From: Siphonodentalium dalli
Lineage: Eukaryota > Mollusca > Scaphopoda > Gadilida > Siphonodentaliidae
Reading direction: 5' to 3'
Assembly: GCA_032622095.1 (NCBI GenBank)
Contig: CP136069.1
Span: forward strand, 374,001-438,000
DNA length: 64,000 bases
This document shows positions 40,301-52,100 of this stretch, in pieces. Position numbers and translations under genes: made by a program. Each line of letters starts with the position of its first letter. Within the stretch, counting starts at the first letter, position 1. Below the pieces are notes generated by a model. The model searched no databases. It worked only from the letters and a program-made list of their open reading frames with translations, and was not told the DNA's origin.

Positions 40301-43300
40301 GCGGTAACTCCTCAGGGAAAGCGCGGACACAAGTTCTGAAGCCCGTGGGCAGTAGGGCATATCGAGATGTGTATACAGTCCAATTTTCGATGCTCTGCTC
40401 CTTATAATTTCCGAGATAATAAAATGACATTTTTTCATATAAAGGGAGATAACTCCACGGGGTAAATGCGGACAATATCCGTTATGAGCCAAAGGCATAG
40501 AACTCATTTACCCCAACATACTTACCAAACTTGAGTTTTCTAGTACTAATACATTCCGAGATTTGGGCGTTGAAAAATACTGTAGTATAATAATAATAAT
40601 AATAATGAAAAATAATCGAAAAAGGGCCATAACTCTGTTAAAAGATATTGGACCAACATCCGGATACCATTATTTTTAGTAGACCTTAGATGCCTTCATT
40701 CGCTAGAGATTTCGCGGTCCTCCTCCCATTAGTTTCTGAGTATTTCCAATTAAACAGAAAACGGCCGCAGTAGAAAAACAATATACTTCCTTGGTTACAC
40801 CATGGAAGTATAATAATAGGATCAATCATGAGTGGAAAGAATCGCAGTTTATGGACGGAAAATATGAAGTATGGTGATTATATGTTGTCCTAATATGTGT
40901 AGGTTGATCTCAAGTGTTTGGACGTGACCCCACCCCTGCCTCGAAATTGGGTGACGGGATTGGGAAAACATCAACCCCTGGCACAAACTGCTAAGTTTGA
41001 GGCCCCGTAACTTCGTCAGTTTCCAACGGATTTTAAAGTTGTTTCCAGTTTTGTGATTTGCGGCTGACATAGATTGCATAGTATAAATTTCATCTGATTT
41101 GGATACGGATAACACTTTGATTATTGGAAAGCATATGGGCCCAAATTCAAACTTGTACGGCCAAAATCTCCGCCATTTTCCAACGTATTTACGATCTGTG
41201 TTCAGCTTCGAGATCGGCTGATGTTGCAGATATTATATTCCAAGTTTCATCTGATTCCGAGAAGAATTAAAATTCGGCACCACGGACCACCCCTCCCCAG
41301 ACCCACAATAATGAACCGACACTGGCAACATTTGGCCCACCGCGTGCCGTCTCCAGTCCGTACGCATTTTCGTATCAGATGACATCCTATGTTCGATATC
41401 TTCGGAGGAGATGTGTTATCAAGCACATGGGCCCAAAATTGCAAAGTTTGAGGGCCCGCGATTCTTTTAGTTTTCGATGGATTTTCGAAATTCGTCCAGT
41501 TTCTAGATCGGCTGATGTTGCAGATGTTATATTCCAAGTTTCATCTGATTCCGAGAAGAATTAAAAATTGGTACCACGGACCACCCCTCCCCAGACCCAC
41601 AATAATGAACCGACACTGGCAAAATTTGGCCCACCGCGTGCCCTCTTCCGTCCGCACACGTTGGCGTATCAGCTGACATCCAAACTTCGACATCTTCGGA
41701 GGAGATGTGTTGTCAAGCACATGGGCCCAAATTGCAAACTTTGAGGGCCCGTAACTCTTGCATTTCTTCTCGGATTTCAAAAATCCTTTCCGGTATGAGT
41801 TTGTTTTCGTTCGGGAAATACATAAACTTAAATATATGAATGTCAATCAAAATTTTATTTTGCAAACAATTTGCCCCCCACCCCAGTGTCAAAATATATG
41901 TCCGACCCTGTCAAAATTTCCTTCTCTGACTAAACTGACAACGGTCAACACGACTATGAAAACCACATGCAGTTATCTGGAATGATACAAGAGGACAACA
42001 GAGTACAATCAAATAGAGGTTTGCCAACTATGGGCGGTAACTCCTCAGGGAAAGCGCGGACACAAGTTCTGAAGCCCGTGGGCAGTAGGGCATATCGAGA
42101 TGTGTATACAGTCCAATTTTCGATGCTCTGCTCCTTATAATTTCCGAGATAATAAAATGACATTTTTTCATATAAAGGGAGATAACTCCACGGGGTAAAT
42201 GCGGACAATATCCGTTATGAGCCAAAGGCATAGAACTCATTTACCCCAACATACTTACCAAACTTGAGTTTTCTAGTACTAATACATTCCGAGATTTGGG
42301 CGTTGAAAAATACTGTAGTATAATAATAATAATAATAATGAAAAATAATCGAAAAAGGGCCATAACTCTGTTAAAAGATATTGGACCAACATCCGGATAC
42401 CATTATTTTTAGTAGACCTTAGATGCCTTCATTCGCTAGAGATTTCGCGGTCCTCCTCCCATTAGTTTCTGAGTATTTCCAATTAAACAGAAAACGGCCG
42501 CAGTAGAAAAACAATATACTTCCTTGGTTACACCATGGAAGTATAATAATAGGATCAATCATGAGTGGAAAGAATCGCAGTTTATGGACGGAAAATATGA
42601 AGTATGGTGATTATATGTTGTCCTAATATGTGTAGGTTGATCTCAAGTGTTTGGACGTGACCCCACCCCTGCCTCGAAATTGGGTGACGGGATTGGGAAA
42701 ACATCAACCCCTGGCACAAACTGCTAAGTTTGAGGCCCCGTAACTTCGTCAGTTTCCAACGGATTTTAAAGTTGTTTCCAGTTTTGTGATTTGCGGCTGA
42801 CATAGATTGCATAGTATAAATTTCATCTGATTTGGATACGGATAACACTTTGATTATTGGAAAGCATATGGGCCCAAATTCAAACTTGTACGGCCAAAAT
42901 CTCCGCCATTTTCCAACGTATTTACGATCTGTGTTCAGCTTCGAGATCGGCTGATGTTGCAGATATTATATTCCAAGTTTCATCTGATTCCGAGAAGAAT
43001 TAAAATTCGGCACCACGGACCACCCCTCCCCAGACCCACAATAATGAACCGACACTGGCAACATTTGGCCCACCGCGTGCCGTCTCCAGTCCGTACGCAT
43101 TTTCGTATCAGATGACATCCTATGTTCGATATCTTCGGAGGAGATGTGTTATCAAGCACATGGGCCCAAAATTGCAAAGTTTGAGGGCCCGCGATTCTTT
43201 TAGTTTTCGATGGATTTTCGAAATTCGTCCAGTTTCTAGATCGGCTGATGTTGCAGATGTTATATTCCAAGTTTCATCTGATTCCGAGAAGAATTAAAAA

Positions 43301-45801
43301 TTGGTACCACGGACCACCCCTCCCCAGACCCACAATAATGAACCGACACTGGCAAAATTTGGCCCACCGCGTGCCCTCTTCCGTCCGCACACGTTGGCGT
43401 ATCAGCTGACATCCAAACTTCGACATCTTCGGAGGAGATGTGTTGTCAAGCACATGGGCCCAAATTGCAAACTTTGAGGGCCCGTAACTCTTGCATTTCT
43501 TCTCGGATTTCAAAAATCCTTTCCGGTATGAGTTTGTTTTCGTTCGGGAAATACATAAACTTAAATATATGAATGTCAATCAAAATTTTATTTTGCAAAC
43601 AATTTGCCCCCCACCCCAGTGTCAAAATATATGTCCGACCCTGTCAAAATTTCCTTCTCTGACTAAACTGACAACGGTCAACACGACTATGAAAACCACA
43701 TGCAGTTATCTGGAATGATACAAGAGGACAACAGAGTACAATCAAATAGAGGTTTGCCAACTATGGGCGGTAACTCCTCAGGGAAAGCGCGGACACAAGT
43801 TCTGAAGCCCGTGGGCAGTAGGGCATATCGAGATGTGTATACAGTCCAATTTTCGATGCTCTGCTCCTTATAATTTCCGAGATAATAAAATGACATTTTT
43901 TCATATAAAGGGAGATAACTCCACGGGGTAAATGCGGACAATATCCGTTATGAGCCAAAGGCATAGAACTCATTTACCCCAACATACTTACCAAACTTGA
44001 GTTTTCTAGTACTAATACATTCCGAGATTTGGGCGTTGAAAAATACTGTAGTATAATAATAATAATAATAATGAAAAATAATCGAAAAAGGGCCATAACT
44101 CTGTTAAAAGATATTGGACCAACATCCGGATACCATTATTTTTAGTAGACCTTAGATGCCTTCATTCGCTAGAGATTTCGCGGTCCTCCTCCCATTAGTT
44201 TCTGAGTATTTCCAATTAAACAGAAAACGGCCGCAGTAGAAAAACAATATACTTCCTTGGTTACACCATGGAAGTATAATAATAGGATCAATCATGAGTG
44301 GAAAGAATCGCAGTTTATGGACGGAAAATATGAAGTATGGTGATTATATGTTGTCCTAATATGTGTAGGTTGATCTCAAGTGTTTGGACGTGACCCCACC
44401 CCTGCCTCGAAATTGGGTGACGGGATTGGGAAAACATCAACCCCTGGCACAAACTGCTAAGTTTGAGGCCCCGTAACTTCGTCAGTTTCCAACGGATTTT
44501 AAAGTTGTTTCCAGTTTTGTGATTTGCGGCTGACATAGATTGCATAGTATAAATTTCATCTGATTTGGATACGGATAACACTTTGATTATTGGAAAGCAT
44601 ATGGGCCCAAATTCAAACTTGTACGGCCAAAATCTCCGCCATTTTCCAACGTATTTACGATCTGTGTTCAGCTTCGAGATCGGCTGATGTTGCAGATATT
44701 ATATTCCAAGTTTCATCTGATTCCGAGAAGAATTAAAATTCGGCACCACGGACCACCCCTCCCCAGACCCACAATAATGAACCGACACTGGCAACATTTG
44801 GCCCACCGCGTGCCGTCTCCAGTCCGTACGCATTTTCGTATCAGATGACATCCTATGTTCGATATCTTCGGAGGAGATGTGTTATCAAGCACATGGGCCC
44901 AAAATTGCAAAGTTTGAGGGCCCGCGATTCTTTTAGTTTTCGATGGATTTTCGAAATTCGTCCAGTTTCTAGATCGGCTGATGTTGCAGATGTTATATTC
45001 CAAGTTTCATCTGATTCCGAGAAGAATTAAAAATTGGTACCACGGACCACCCCTCCCCAGACCCACAATAATGAACCGACACTGGCAAAATTTGGCCCAC
45101 CGCGTGCCCTCTTCCGTCCGCACACGTTGGCGTATCAGCTGACATCCAAACTTCGACATCTTCGGAGGAGATGTGTTGTCAAGCACATGGGCCCAAATTG
45201 CAAACTTTGAGGGCCCGTAACTCTTGCATTTCTTCTCGGATTTCAAAAATCCTTTCCGGTATGAGTTTGTTTTCGTTCGGGAAATACATAAACTTAAATA
45301 TATGAATGTCAATCAAAATTTTATTTTGCAAACAATTTGCCCCCCACCCCAGTGTCAAAATATATGTCCGACCCTGTCAAAATTTCCTTCTCTGACTAAA
45401 CTGACAACGGTCAACACGACTATGAAAACCACATGCAGTTATCTGGAATGATACAAGAGGACAACAGAGTACAATCAAATAGAGGTTTGCCAACTATGGG
45501 CGGTAACTCCTCAGGGAAAGCGCGGACACAAGTTCTGAAGCCCGTGGGCAGTAGGGCATATCGAGATGTGTATACAGTCCAATTTTCGATGCTCTGCTCC
45601 TTATAATTTCCGAGATAATAAAATGACATTTTTTCATATAAAGGGAGATAACTCCACGGGGTAAATGCGGACAATATCCGTTATGAGCCAAAGGCATAGA
45701 ACTCATTTACCCCAACATACATACCAAACTTGAGTTTTCTAGTACTAATACATTCCGAGATTTGGGCGTTGAAAAATACTGTAGTATAATAATAATAATA
45801 A
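37353..45801. repeat. Satellite B array resumed: four full units and one truncated
   Basis: Units start at 37353, 39086, 40819, 42552 and 44285; the first four are 1,733 bp and match the first B1 block. The last unit ends at 45801 in its TAA tract without a hairpin module, because the I2 block begins there. It carries a private change at 45721 (ACATACATACC for ACATACTTACC). Confidence 0.95.
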
Positions 45802-46902
45802 CTAGAGGTCAGATTCCATGGAATCAGATATACTTCCATGGTATTCCATCCCATCCCATCCCATCCCGACCTGACCTTGGTCTTCAAAATGGTCAATCGA
45901 AGGTCAAATCGGGTAAAACATGCGGATTTCCACGAAATTTGATACCTAGGGGTACTTTTGTCCGGGGAGTCTTTTGGGCGGGTCAAGTCGTGACCCCGAC
46001 CTGACATTGACATTCGAAATGGTAAGTTCAAGGTCAAATCGAGTAAAACGATCGGATTTCGACGAAATTTTATACCTAGGAAAACTTTTGTCCGGGGAGT
46101 GTTTTGGACAGGTCAAATCGTGACAATATGTTACTTTTACAGTAGAGCGGACATACCTATATAGTATATCGGTGAGCATATTCATGCATTTGCCTTGCTT
46201 CTTGCTAAGTCCGTTTGAATTTGCGTCATGAAGAGAGGGTTTGAATTTGAGTAATATATATCACCCGTCACAACGTTATACGCTACCAGGGTTAAACCGT
46301 TCAATATAAATCATTAAAAAGTGTACTAATCTTGCGTTTATATACTACTTATCACATCCACTCATCGAAAAGTTTTTATCTCAATATATGATTTTCGGAG
46401 TAATTTTGCCCATTTGATCTTCGGTGGAATTTTCCAAATCTGAACCCACCCGACACAAACACTCCCTTGAGCAGGTTGCGTTTATATTAGAGAGGTCAAA
46501 TTTTAGAGTCATACCTACAGTATACCGGCTTATGTACCACCGCATTAAACTCGCTCCTACATCGGCCCGTTTGGATTTGGGGCTAAAAATCGGCTAGTGA
46601 TAGACTACAGAAGTATACATATTTATGATATATAGCGTTGTCACGAGTAAACCGTTCCGTTCCATCTGAAAATTAGAAAATTGCGCTCTAGATGCGCGTG
46701 AACACTAGCTATCAGATGTACTCGTCAAAAAAAAAATTCTCGATGTTTGAATTTGAAGTATAGCGGTCAAGATTTGGGGGGGGGGGGGCGTGAATAGAAT
46801 ATCCAAATGTACCTGCTACGGCATTACCTTGCTCTTTAATTAGCCCTTTTGGATTTGGTGGGAAGAATAGGTGCATTTTCCTGTTCCCCGTATAGCGGAA
46901 AG
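45802..46902. mobile_element. I block, copy 2
   Basis: It begins with the same CTAGAGGTCAG as I1, again directly after a TAA tract, and stays alignable to about 46902 (CGGAAAG, equal to about 4430 in I1). It has an extra CCCAT repeat (45846-45867), the palindrome at 45812-45825, and the hairpin-arm copy at 45829-45841. The first AGGTCA direct repeat is intact (45890-45906) and the second degraded (GGTAAGTTCAAGGTCA). Much of the second ~346-bp unit's tail is deleted, joining GATGTTTGAA to a TATAGCGGTCAA region followed by G13 (46776-46788). There is no poly(A). Since I1 follows an A unit and I2 a B unit, the block has joined two different satellite families at the same site. Confidence 0.55.
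46776..46788 (+). repeat. Poly(G) run, 13 nt
   Basis: Thirteen consecutive G follow AGATTT in I2. It has no counterpart in I1 and may be a local slippage product or a sequencing-sensitive site. Confidence 0.85.
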
Positions 46903-47010
46903 GGGTATATATATATAGTCACGCATTTCAATCAGTTTGGATATAAAGTTTAAATATACACAGTTATATGCCTATATATTTAATACTAATATATTTTCTT
47001 ATAAATTAAT

Positions 47011-47104
47011 AGCGCAGTGCGTAGTCGAGTGGTCAGAGCGTCAAACCTTCAGTTTGTGTTTTTATTGCGACGTGAGTTCGAATCCCGTCAAATTATCTTT
47101 TTTT
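47011..47104 (+). tRNA. tRNA-like Pol III unit, copy 1 (probable pseudogene or SINE head)
   Basis: A box-A-like TAGTCGAGTGG lies at 47022-47032. A box-B-like AGTTCGAATCC, one mismatch from the consensus GGTTCGANTCC, lies at 47075-47085. A T7 run (47098-47104) follows as a Pol III terminator. CAAAC/GTTTG (47042-47046 and 47052-47056) forms a perfect 5-bp stem with a 5-nt loop where an anticodon arm would be. GACG/CGTC (47069-47072 and 47086-47089) can close the T arm. I see no good 7-bp acceptor stem, the D stem pairs poorly and the anticodon loop is short, so a working tRNA is unlikely. A tRNA-derived SINE promoter or decayed tRNA fits better. Confidence 0.5.
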
Positions 47105-47282
47105 ATTTTTTATTTTTAACATGTTTTGGTGTATTTTAATCATCAAATACGAATAATACCAAACTAAAGATAATGTAAAGATGCTTTTTATATTCGATTT
47201 CAATCAGTTTGGATATAAAGTTTAAATATACACAGTTATATGCCTACATATTTAATACTAATATATTTTCTTATAAATTAAC

Positions 47283-47375
47283 AGCGCAGTGCGTAGCCGA
47301 GTGGAGAGAGCGTCAAACATTCAGTTTGTGTTTTATTGCGACGTGAGTTCGAATCCCGTCAAATTATCTTTTTTT
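47283..47375 (+). tRNA. tRNA-like Pol III unit, copy 2 (probable pseudogene or SINE head)
   Basis: The box-A-like TAGCCGAGTGG (47294-47304) is closer to a serine-type D arm than copy 1. Box B AGTTCGAATCC lies at 47346-47356 and the T7 terminator at 47369-47375. Base changes against copy 1 include TCAAACATTCAG for TCAAACCTTCAG in the putative anticodon loop and GGAGAGAGCG for GGTCAGAGCG in the D arm. The stem and terminator are kept. As in copy 1, no acceptor stem is evident. Confidence 0.5.
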
Positions 47376-47468
47376 ATTTTTTATTTTTAACATGTTTTGG
47401 TGTATTTTAATCATCAAATACGAATAATACCAAACTAAAGATAATGTAAAGATGCTTTTTATATTCGA

Positions 47469-48268
47469 TAAATAACTAGAATATAAACAATATACAAATT
47501 GATCTTACGAAACTGATGATGTTTGCATGTTTCTATGTGTTTATCGTTGTTATCGCAAATGGAATAATTGGCTATACGTCGTCATTACGTTAGTAGAAAT
47601 ATACACCATATAACGAAGTCTTGTGTGATCAAATTAATGTAATGTTTGTATTTTGTTTGGTTGTATATGATATGCAGTGCGTTGAAGATGCGAAAGAAAA
47701 TACAAAAGTGAAATGCACGCACGCAGATAGCTCATGACACACTATACACGATAAAATGATAATTTACCACACACCATGGGCTACACAATTTACGAATAGG
47801 TGGGTTTATATTAAAATCCAAGTTATTTGCTTTATAACGGCTCCGATATGAACTCATACCAATATAGCACTCTGGAAATGATTGTTGGAATTCGACGGGC
47901 GTTCTATCAGTTCTCTGGTAGAGGAATGAGACTGGCCCGCGGCAAGACGGGTGTATTCGAATCGGAGGTAGGTTCCATCCCACGGAGGATGGGGTAGCCG
48001 GAGGAAGGAGAGAGGGGAGTGACAAATTTTCGGCGTATATATAGATAATATATATTATATATATAAGCGGAATTATTTTGAAGAGCTCTTTTCACTTGAC
48101 TGAGAAAAAAATAATGTTCTAAGTCCAAAAGTTTTGGTTGAAATATTGGAGCCTTTTTCAAAAAGTGAAAACAAAATGAACGACTTTTCTGGGACAGGTC
48201 GATTTGGATCCGTTTTGGACTCTGGATTTCCCAAAAGTCATCTCCGTTTCGCGTGTAGCATAATATGA
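47469..48268. other. Unrecognised 800-bp island between arrays
   Basis: This is the longest stretch that matches neither the satellites nor the I blocks. It is AT-rich in its first third. Around 47880-48020 it has a more GC-rich part, with two overlapping minus-strand frames (97 codons at 47732-48025; 135 codons at 47907-48314, whose start lies inside the next satellite). Neither shows a motif I recognise, and the second crosses the array junction, so I do not call a gene. A TA-rich near-palindrome lies at 48036-48066. Confidence 0.6.
48036..48066. repeat. TA-rich near-palindrome
   Basis: About 31 nt of TATATATA-type sequence with a GATAATA interruption near the middle, flanked by GGCG on the left and GCGG on the right. 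It could extrude as a cruciform. It may mark a rearrangement-prone site beside the C array, but nothing else supports a function. Confidence 0.6.
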
Positions 48269-49119
48269 ATCTTCGGAGGAGATGTGTTATCAAGCACATG
48301 GGCCCAAATTGCAAACTTTGAGGGCCCGTAACTCTAGCATTTCTTCTCGGATTTCAAAAATCCTTTCCGGTATGAGTTTGTTTTCGTTCGGGAAATACAT
48401 AAACTTAAATATATGAATGTCAATAAAAAATTTATTTTTCAAAAAATTTGCCCCCCACCCCAGTGTCAAAATATATGTCCGACCCTGTCAAATTTTCCTT
48501 CTCTGACTAAACTGACAACGGTCAACACGACTATGAAAACCACATGCAGTTATCTGGAATGATACAAGAGGACAACATAGTACAATCAAATAGAGGTTTG
48601 CCAACTATGGGCGGTAACTCCTCAGGGAAAGCGCGGACACAAGTTCTGATGCCCGTGGGCAGTAGGGCATATCGAGATGTGCATACGGTCCAATTTTCGA
48701 TGCTCTGCTCCTTATAATTTCCGAGATAATCAAATGACATTTTTTCAGATAAAGGGAGATAACTCCTCGGGGAAAACGCGGACAATATTCGTTATGCGAC
48801 GATGGCATACAACTCTTTGATCCCAAGATACGTGCCAAGTTTTAGTTTGCTACTCCTGTTACTTTTCGAGTAATAAGGGTTGCAAAAGTGTCCAGTATAA
48901 TAATAATGAAAAATAATCGAAAAAGGGCCATAACTCTGTTAAAAGATATTGGACCAACATCCGGATACCATTATTTTTAGTAGACCTTAGATGCCTTCAT
49001 TCGCTAGAGATTTCGCGGTCCTCCTCCCATTAGTTTCTGAGTATTTCCAATTAAACAGAAAACGGCCGCAGTAGAAAAACAATATACTTCCTTGGTTACA
49101 CCATGGAAGTATAATAATA
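48269..49119. repeat. Satellite C, truncated first unit
   Basis: C-type sequence starts abruptly in mid-monomer at ATCTTCGGAGGAGATGTG (48269), a motif present twice in every monomer. It continues in phase with the following C units to 49119 and includes one hairpin module (48908-49113). Confidence 0.9.
48769..48900. repeat. A-type last block inside a C unit
   Basis: From the GGGAGATAACTCC box to the TAA tract, C units read as A units do (ACGCGGACAATATTCG, GCGACGATGGCATAC, ending TGTCCAGTATAAT). Their preceding ~350 bp match B (TACAAGAGG, CAATCAAATAGAGG, CAGGGAAAGCGCGG). C is therefore a B/A recombinant monomer, with the change between about 48680 and 48770 in this unit. Confidence 0.8.
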
Positions 49120-52100
49120 GGAACAATCATGAGTGAAAAGAATCGCAGTTTATGGACGGAAAATATAAAGTATGGTGATTATATGTTGTCCTAACATGTG
49201 TAGGTTGATCTCAAGTGTTTGGACGTGACCCCACCCCTGCCTCGAAATTGGGTGACGGGATTGGGAAAACATCAACCCCTGGCACAAAATGCTAAGTTTG
49301 AGGCCCCGTAACTCCGTTAGTTTCCAACGGATTTTAAAATTGTTTCCATTTTTGTGATTTGCTGCTAACATAGATTACATAGTATAAATTTCATCTGATT
49401 TGGAAACGGATAACACTTTGATTATTGGAAAGCATATGGGCCCAAATTAAAACTTGGACGGCCAAAATCTCCGCCATTTTTCAACGGATTTACGATCTGT
49501 TTTCAGCTTCCAGATCGGCTGATGTTGCAAATGTTATATTCCAAGTTTAATCCGATTCCGAGAAGAATTAAAAATTGGTACCACGGACCACCCCTCCCCA
49601 GACCCACAATACTGAACCGACACTGGACAAATTTGGCCCACCGCGTGCCGTCTTCAGTCCGTACGCATTTTCGTATCAGATGACATCCTATGTTCGATAT
49701 CTTCGGAGGAGATGTGTTATCAAGCACACGGGCCCAAAATTGCAAAGTTTGAGGGGCCGCAATTCTTTCAGTTTTTGATGGATTTTCGAAATTATTTCAC
49801 TTTCTAGATCGGCTGATGTTGCAGATGTTAGATTCCAAGTTTCATCTGATTCCGAGAAGAATTAAAAATTGGTACCACGGACCACCCCTCCCCAGACCCA
49901 CAATAATGAACCGACACTGGCAAAATTTAGCCCACCGCGTGCCCTCTTCAGTCCGCACACATTGGCGTATCAGATGACATCCTATGTTCGATATCTTCGG
50001 AGGAGATGTGTTATCAAGCACATGGGCCCAAATTGCAAACTTTGAGGGCCCGTAACTCTAGCATTTCTTCTCGGATTTCAAAAATCCTTTCCGGTATGAG
50101 TTTGTTTTCGTTCGGGAAATACATAAACTTAAATATATGAATGTCAATAAAAAATTTATTTTTCAAAAAATTTGCCCCCCACCCCAGTGTCAAAATATAT
50201 GTCCGACCCTGTCAAATTTTCCTTCTCTGACTAAACTGACAACGGTCAACACGACTATGAAAACCACATGCAGTTATCTGGAATGATACAAGAGGACAAC
50301 ATAGTACAATCAAATAGAGGTTTGCCAACTATGGGCGGTAACTCCTCAGGGAAAGCGCGGACACAAGTTCTGATGCCCGTGGGCAGTAGGGCATATCGAG
50401 ATGTGCATACGGTCCAATTTTCGATGCTCTGCTCCTTATAATTTCCGAGATAATCAAATGACATTTTTTCAGATAAAGGGAGATAACTCCTCGGGGAAAA
50501 CGCGGACAATATTCGTTATGCGACGATGGCATACAACTCTTTGATCCCAAGATACGTGCCAAGTTTTAGTTTGCTACTCCTGTTACTTTTCGAGTAATAA
50601 GGGTTGCAAAAGTGTCCAGTATAATAATAATGAAAAATAATCGAAAAAGGGCCATAACTCTGTTAAAAGATATTGGACCAACATCCGGATACCATTATTT
50701 TTAGTAGACCTTAGATGCCTTCATTCGCTAGAGATTTCGCGGTCCTCCTCCCATTAGTTTCTGAGTATTTCCAATTAAACAGAAAACGGCCGCAGTAGAA
50801 AAACAATATACTTCCTTGGTTACACCATGGAAGTATAATAATAGGAACAATCATGAGTGAAAAGAATCGCAGTTTATGGACGGAAAATATAAAGTATGGT
50901 GATTATATGTTGTCCTAACATGTGTAGGTTGATCTCAAGTGTTTGGACGTGACCCCACCCCTGCCTCGAAATTGGGTGACGGGATTGGGAAAACATCAAC
51001 CCCTGGCACAAAATGCTAAGTTTGAGGCCCCGTAACTCCGTTAGTTTCCAACGGATTTTAAAATTGTTTCCATTTTTGTGATTTGCTGCTAACATAGATT
51101 ACATAGTATAAATTTCATCTGATTTGGAAACGGATAACACTTTGATTATTGGAAAGCATATGGGCCCAAATTAAAACTTGGACGGCCAAAATCTCCGCCA
51201 TTTTTCAACGGATTTACGATCTGTTTTCAGCTTCCAGATCGGCTGATGTTGCAAATGTTATATTCCAAGTTTAATCCGATTCCGAGAAGAATTAAAAATT
51301 GGTACCACGGACCACCCCTCCCCAGACCCACAATACTGAACCGACACTGGACAAATTTGGCCCACCGCGTGCCGTCTTCAGTCCGTACGCATTTTCGTAT
51401 CAGATGACATCCTATGTTCGATATCTTCGGAGGAGATGTGTTATCAAGCACACGGGCCCAAAATTGCAAAGTTTGAGGGGCCGCAATTCTTTCAGTTTTT
51501 GATGGATTTTCGAAATTATTTCACTTTCTAGATCGGCTGATGTTGCAGATGTTAGATTCCAAGTTTCATCTGATTCCGAGAAGAATTAAAAATTGGTACC
51601 ACGGACCACCCCTCCCCAGACCCACAATAATGAACCGACACTGGCAAAATTTAGCCCACCGCGTGCCCTCTTCAGTCCGCACACATTGGCGTATCAGATG
51701 ACATCCTATGTTCGATATCTTCGGAGGAGATGTGTTATCAAGCACATGGGCCCAAATTGCAAACTTTGAGGGCCCGTAACTCTAGCATTTCTTCTCGGAT
51801 TTCAAAAATCCTTTCCGGTATGAGTTTGTTTTCGTTCGGGAAATACATAAACTTAAATATATGAATGTCAATAAAAAATTTATTTTTCAAAAAATTTGCC
51901 CCCCACCCCAGTGTCAAAATATATGTCCGACCCTGTCAAATTTTCCTTCTCTGACTAAACTGACAACGGTCAACACGACTATGAAAACCACATGCAGTTA
52001 TCTGGAATGATACAAGAGGACAACATAGTACAATCAAATAGAGGTTTGCCAACTATGGGCGGTAACTCCTCAGGGAAAGCGCGGACACAAGTTCTGATGC

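Larger units (their letters stand above)
46926..47468. repeat. Tandem duplication of a 272-bp tRNA-like repeat
   Basis: Copy 1 is 46926-47197 and copy 2 is 47198-47468. They share TTTCAATCAGTTTGG at the start and TTTTTATATTCGA at the end, with a few substitutions and one T fewer in copy 2. Each contains a tRNA-like RNA polymerase III unit in the middle. The surroundings are AT-rich with a TA run just upstream (about 46907-46917). Confidence 0.9.

Noticed and set aside
11188-45801. Ribosomal DNA or histone-type tandem gene array
   Set aside because: I see no conserved rRNA core segments and no histone-like or other conserved protein in the monomer.
47011-47104. Functional selenocysteine or glutamate tRNA (TCA or TTC could be read in the loop)
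   Set aside because: The anticodon loop is only 5 nt in the best fold, no acceptor stem pairs, and the readings conflict between alignments.
47732-48025. 97-codon minus-strand frame with a proline-rich start
   Set aside because: No motif, no homologue that I recognise, and no splice or promoter context. A chance frame is likely.
47907-48314. 135-codon minus-strand frame, the longest in the window
   Set aside because: Its start lies in satellite C and it crosses the array junction into unrelated DNA. It has no recognisable domain.
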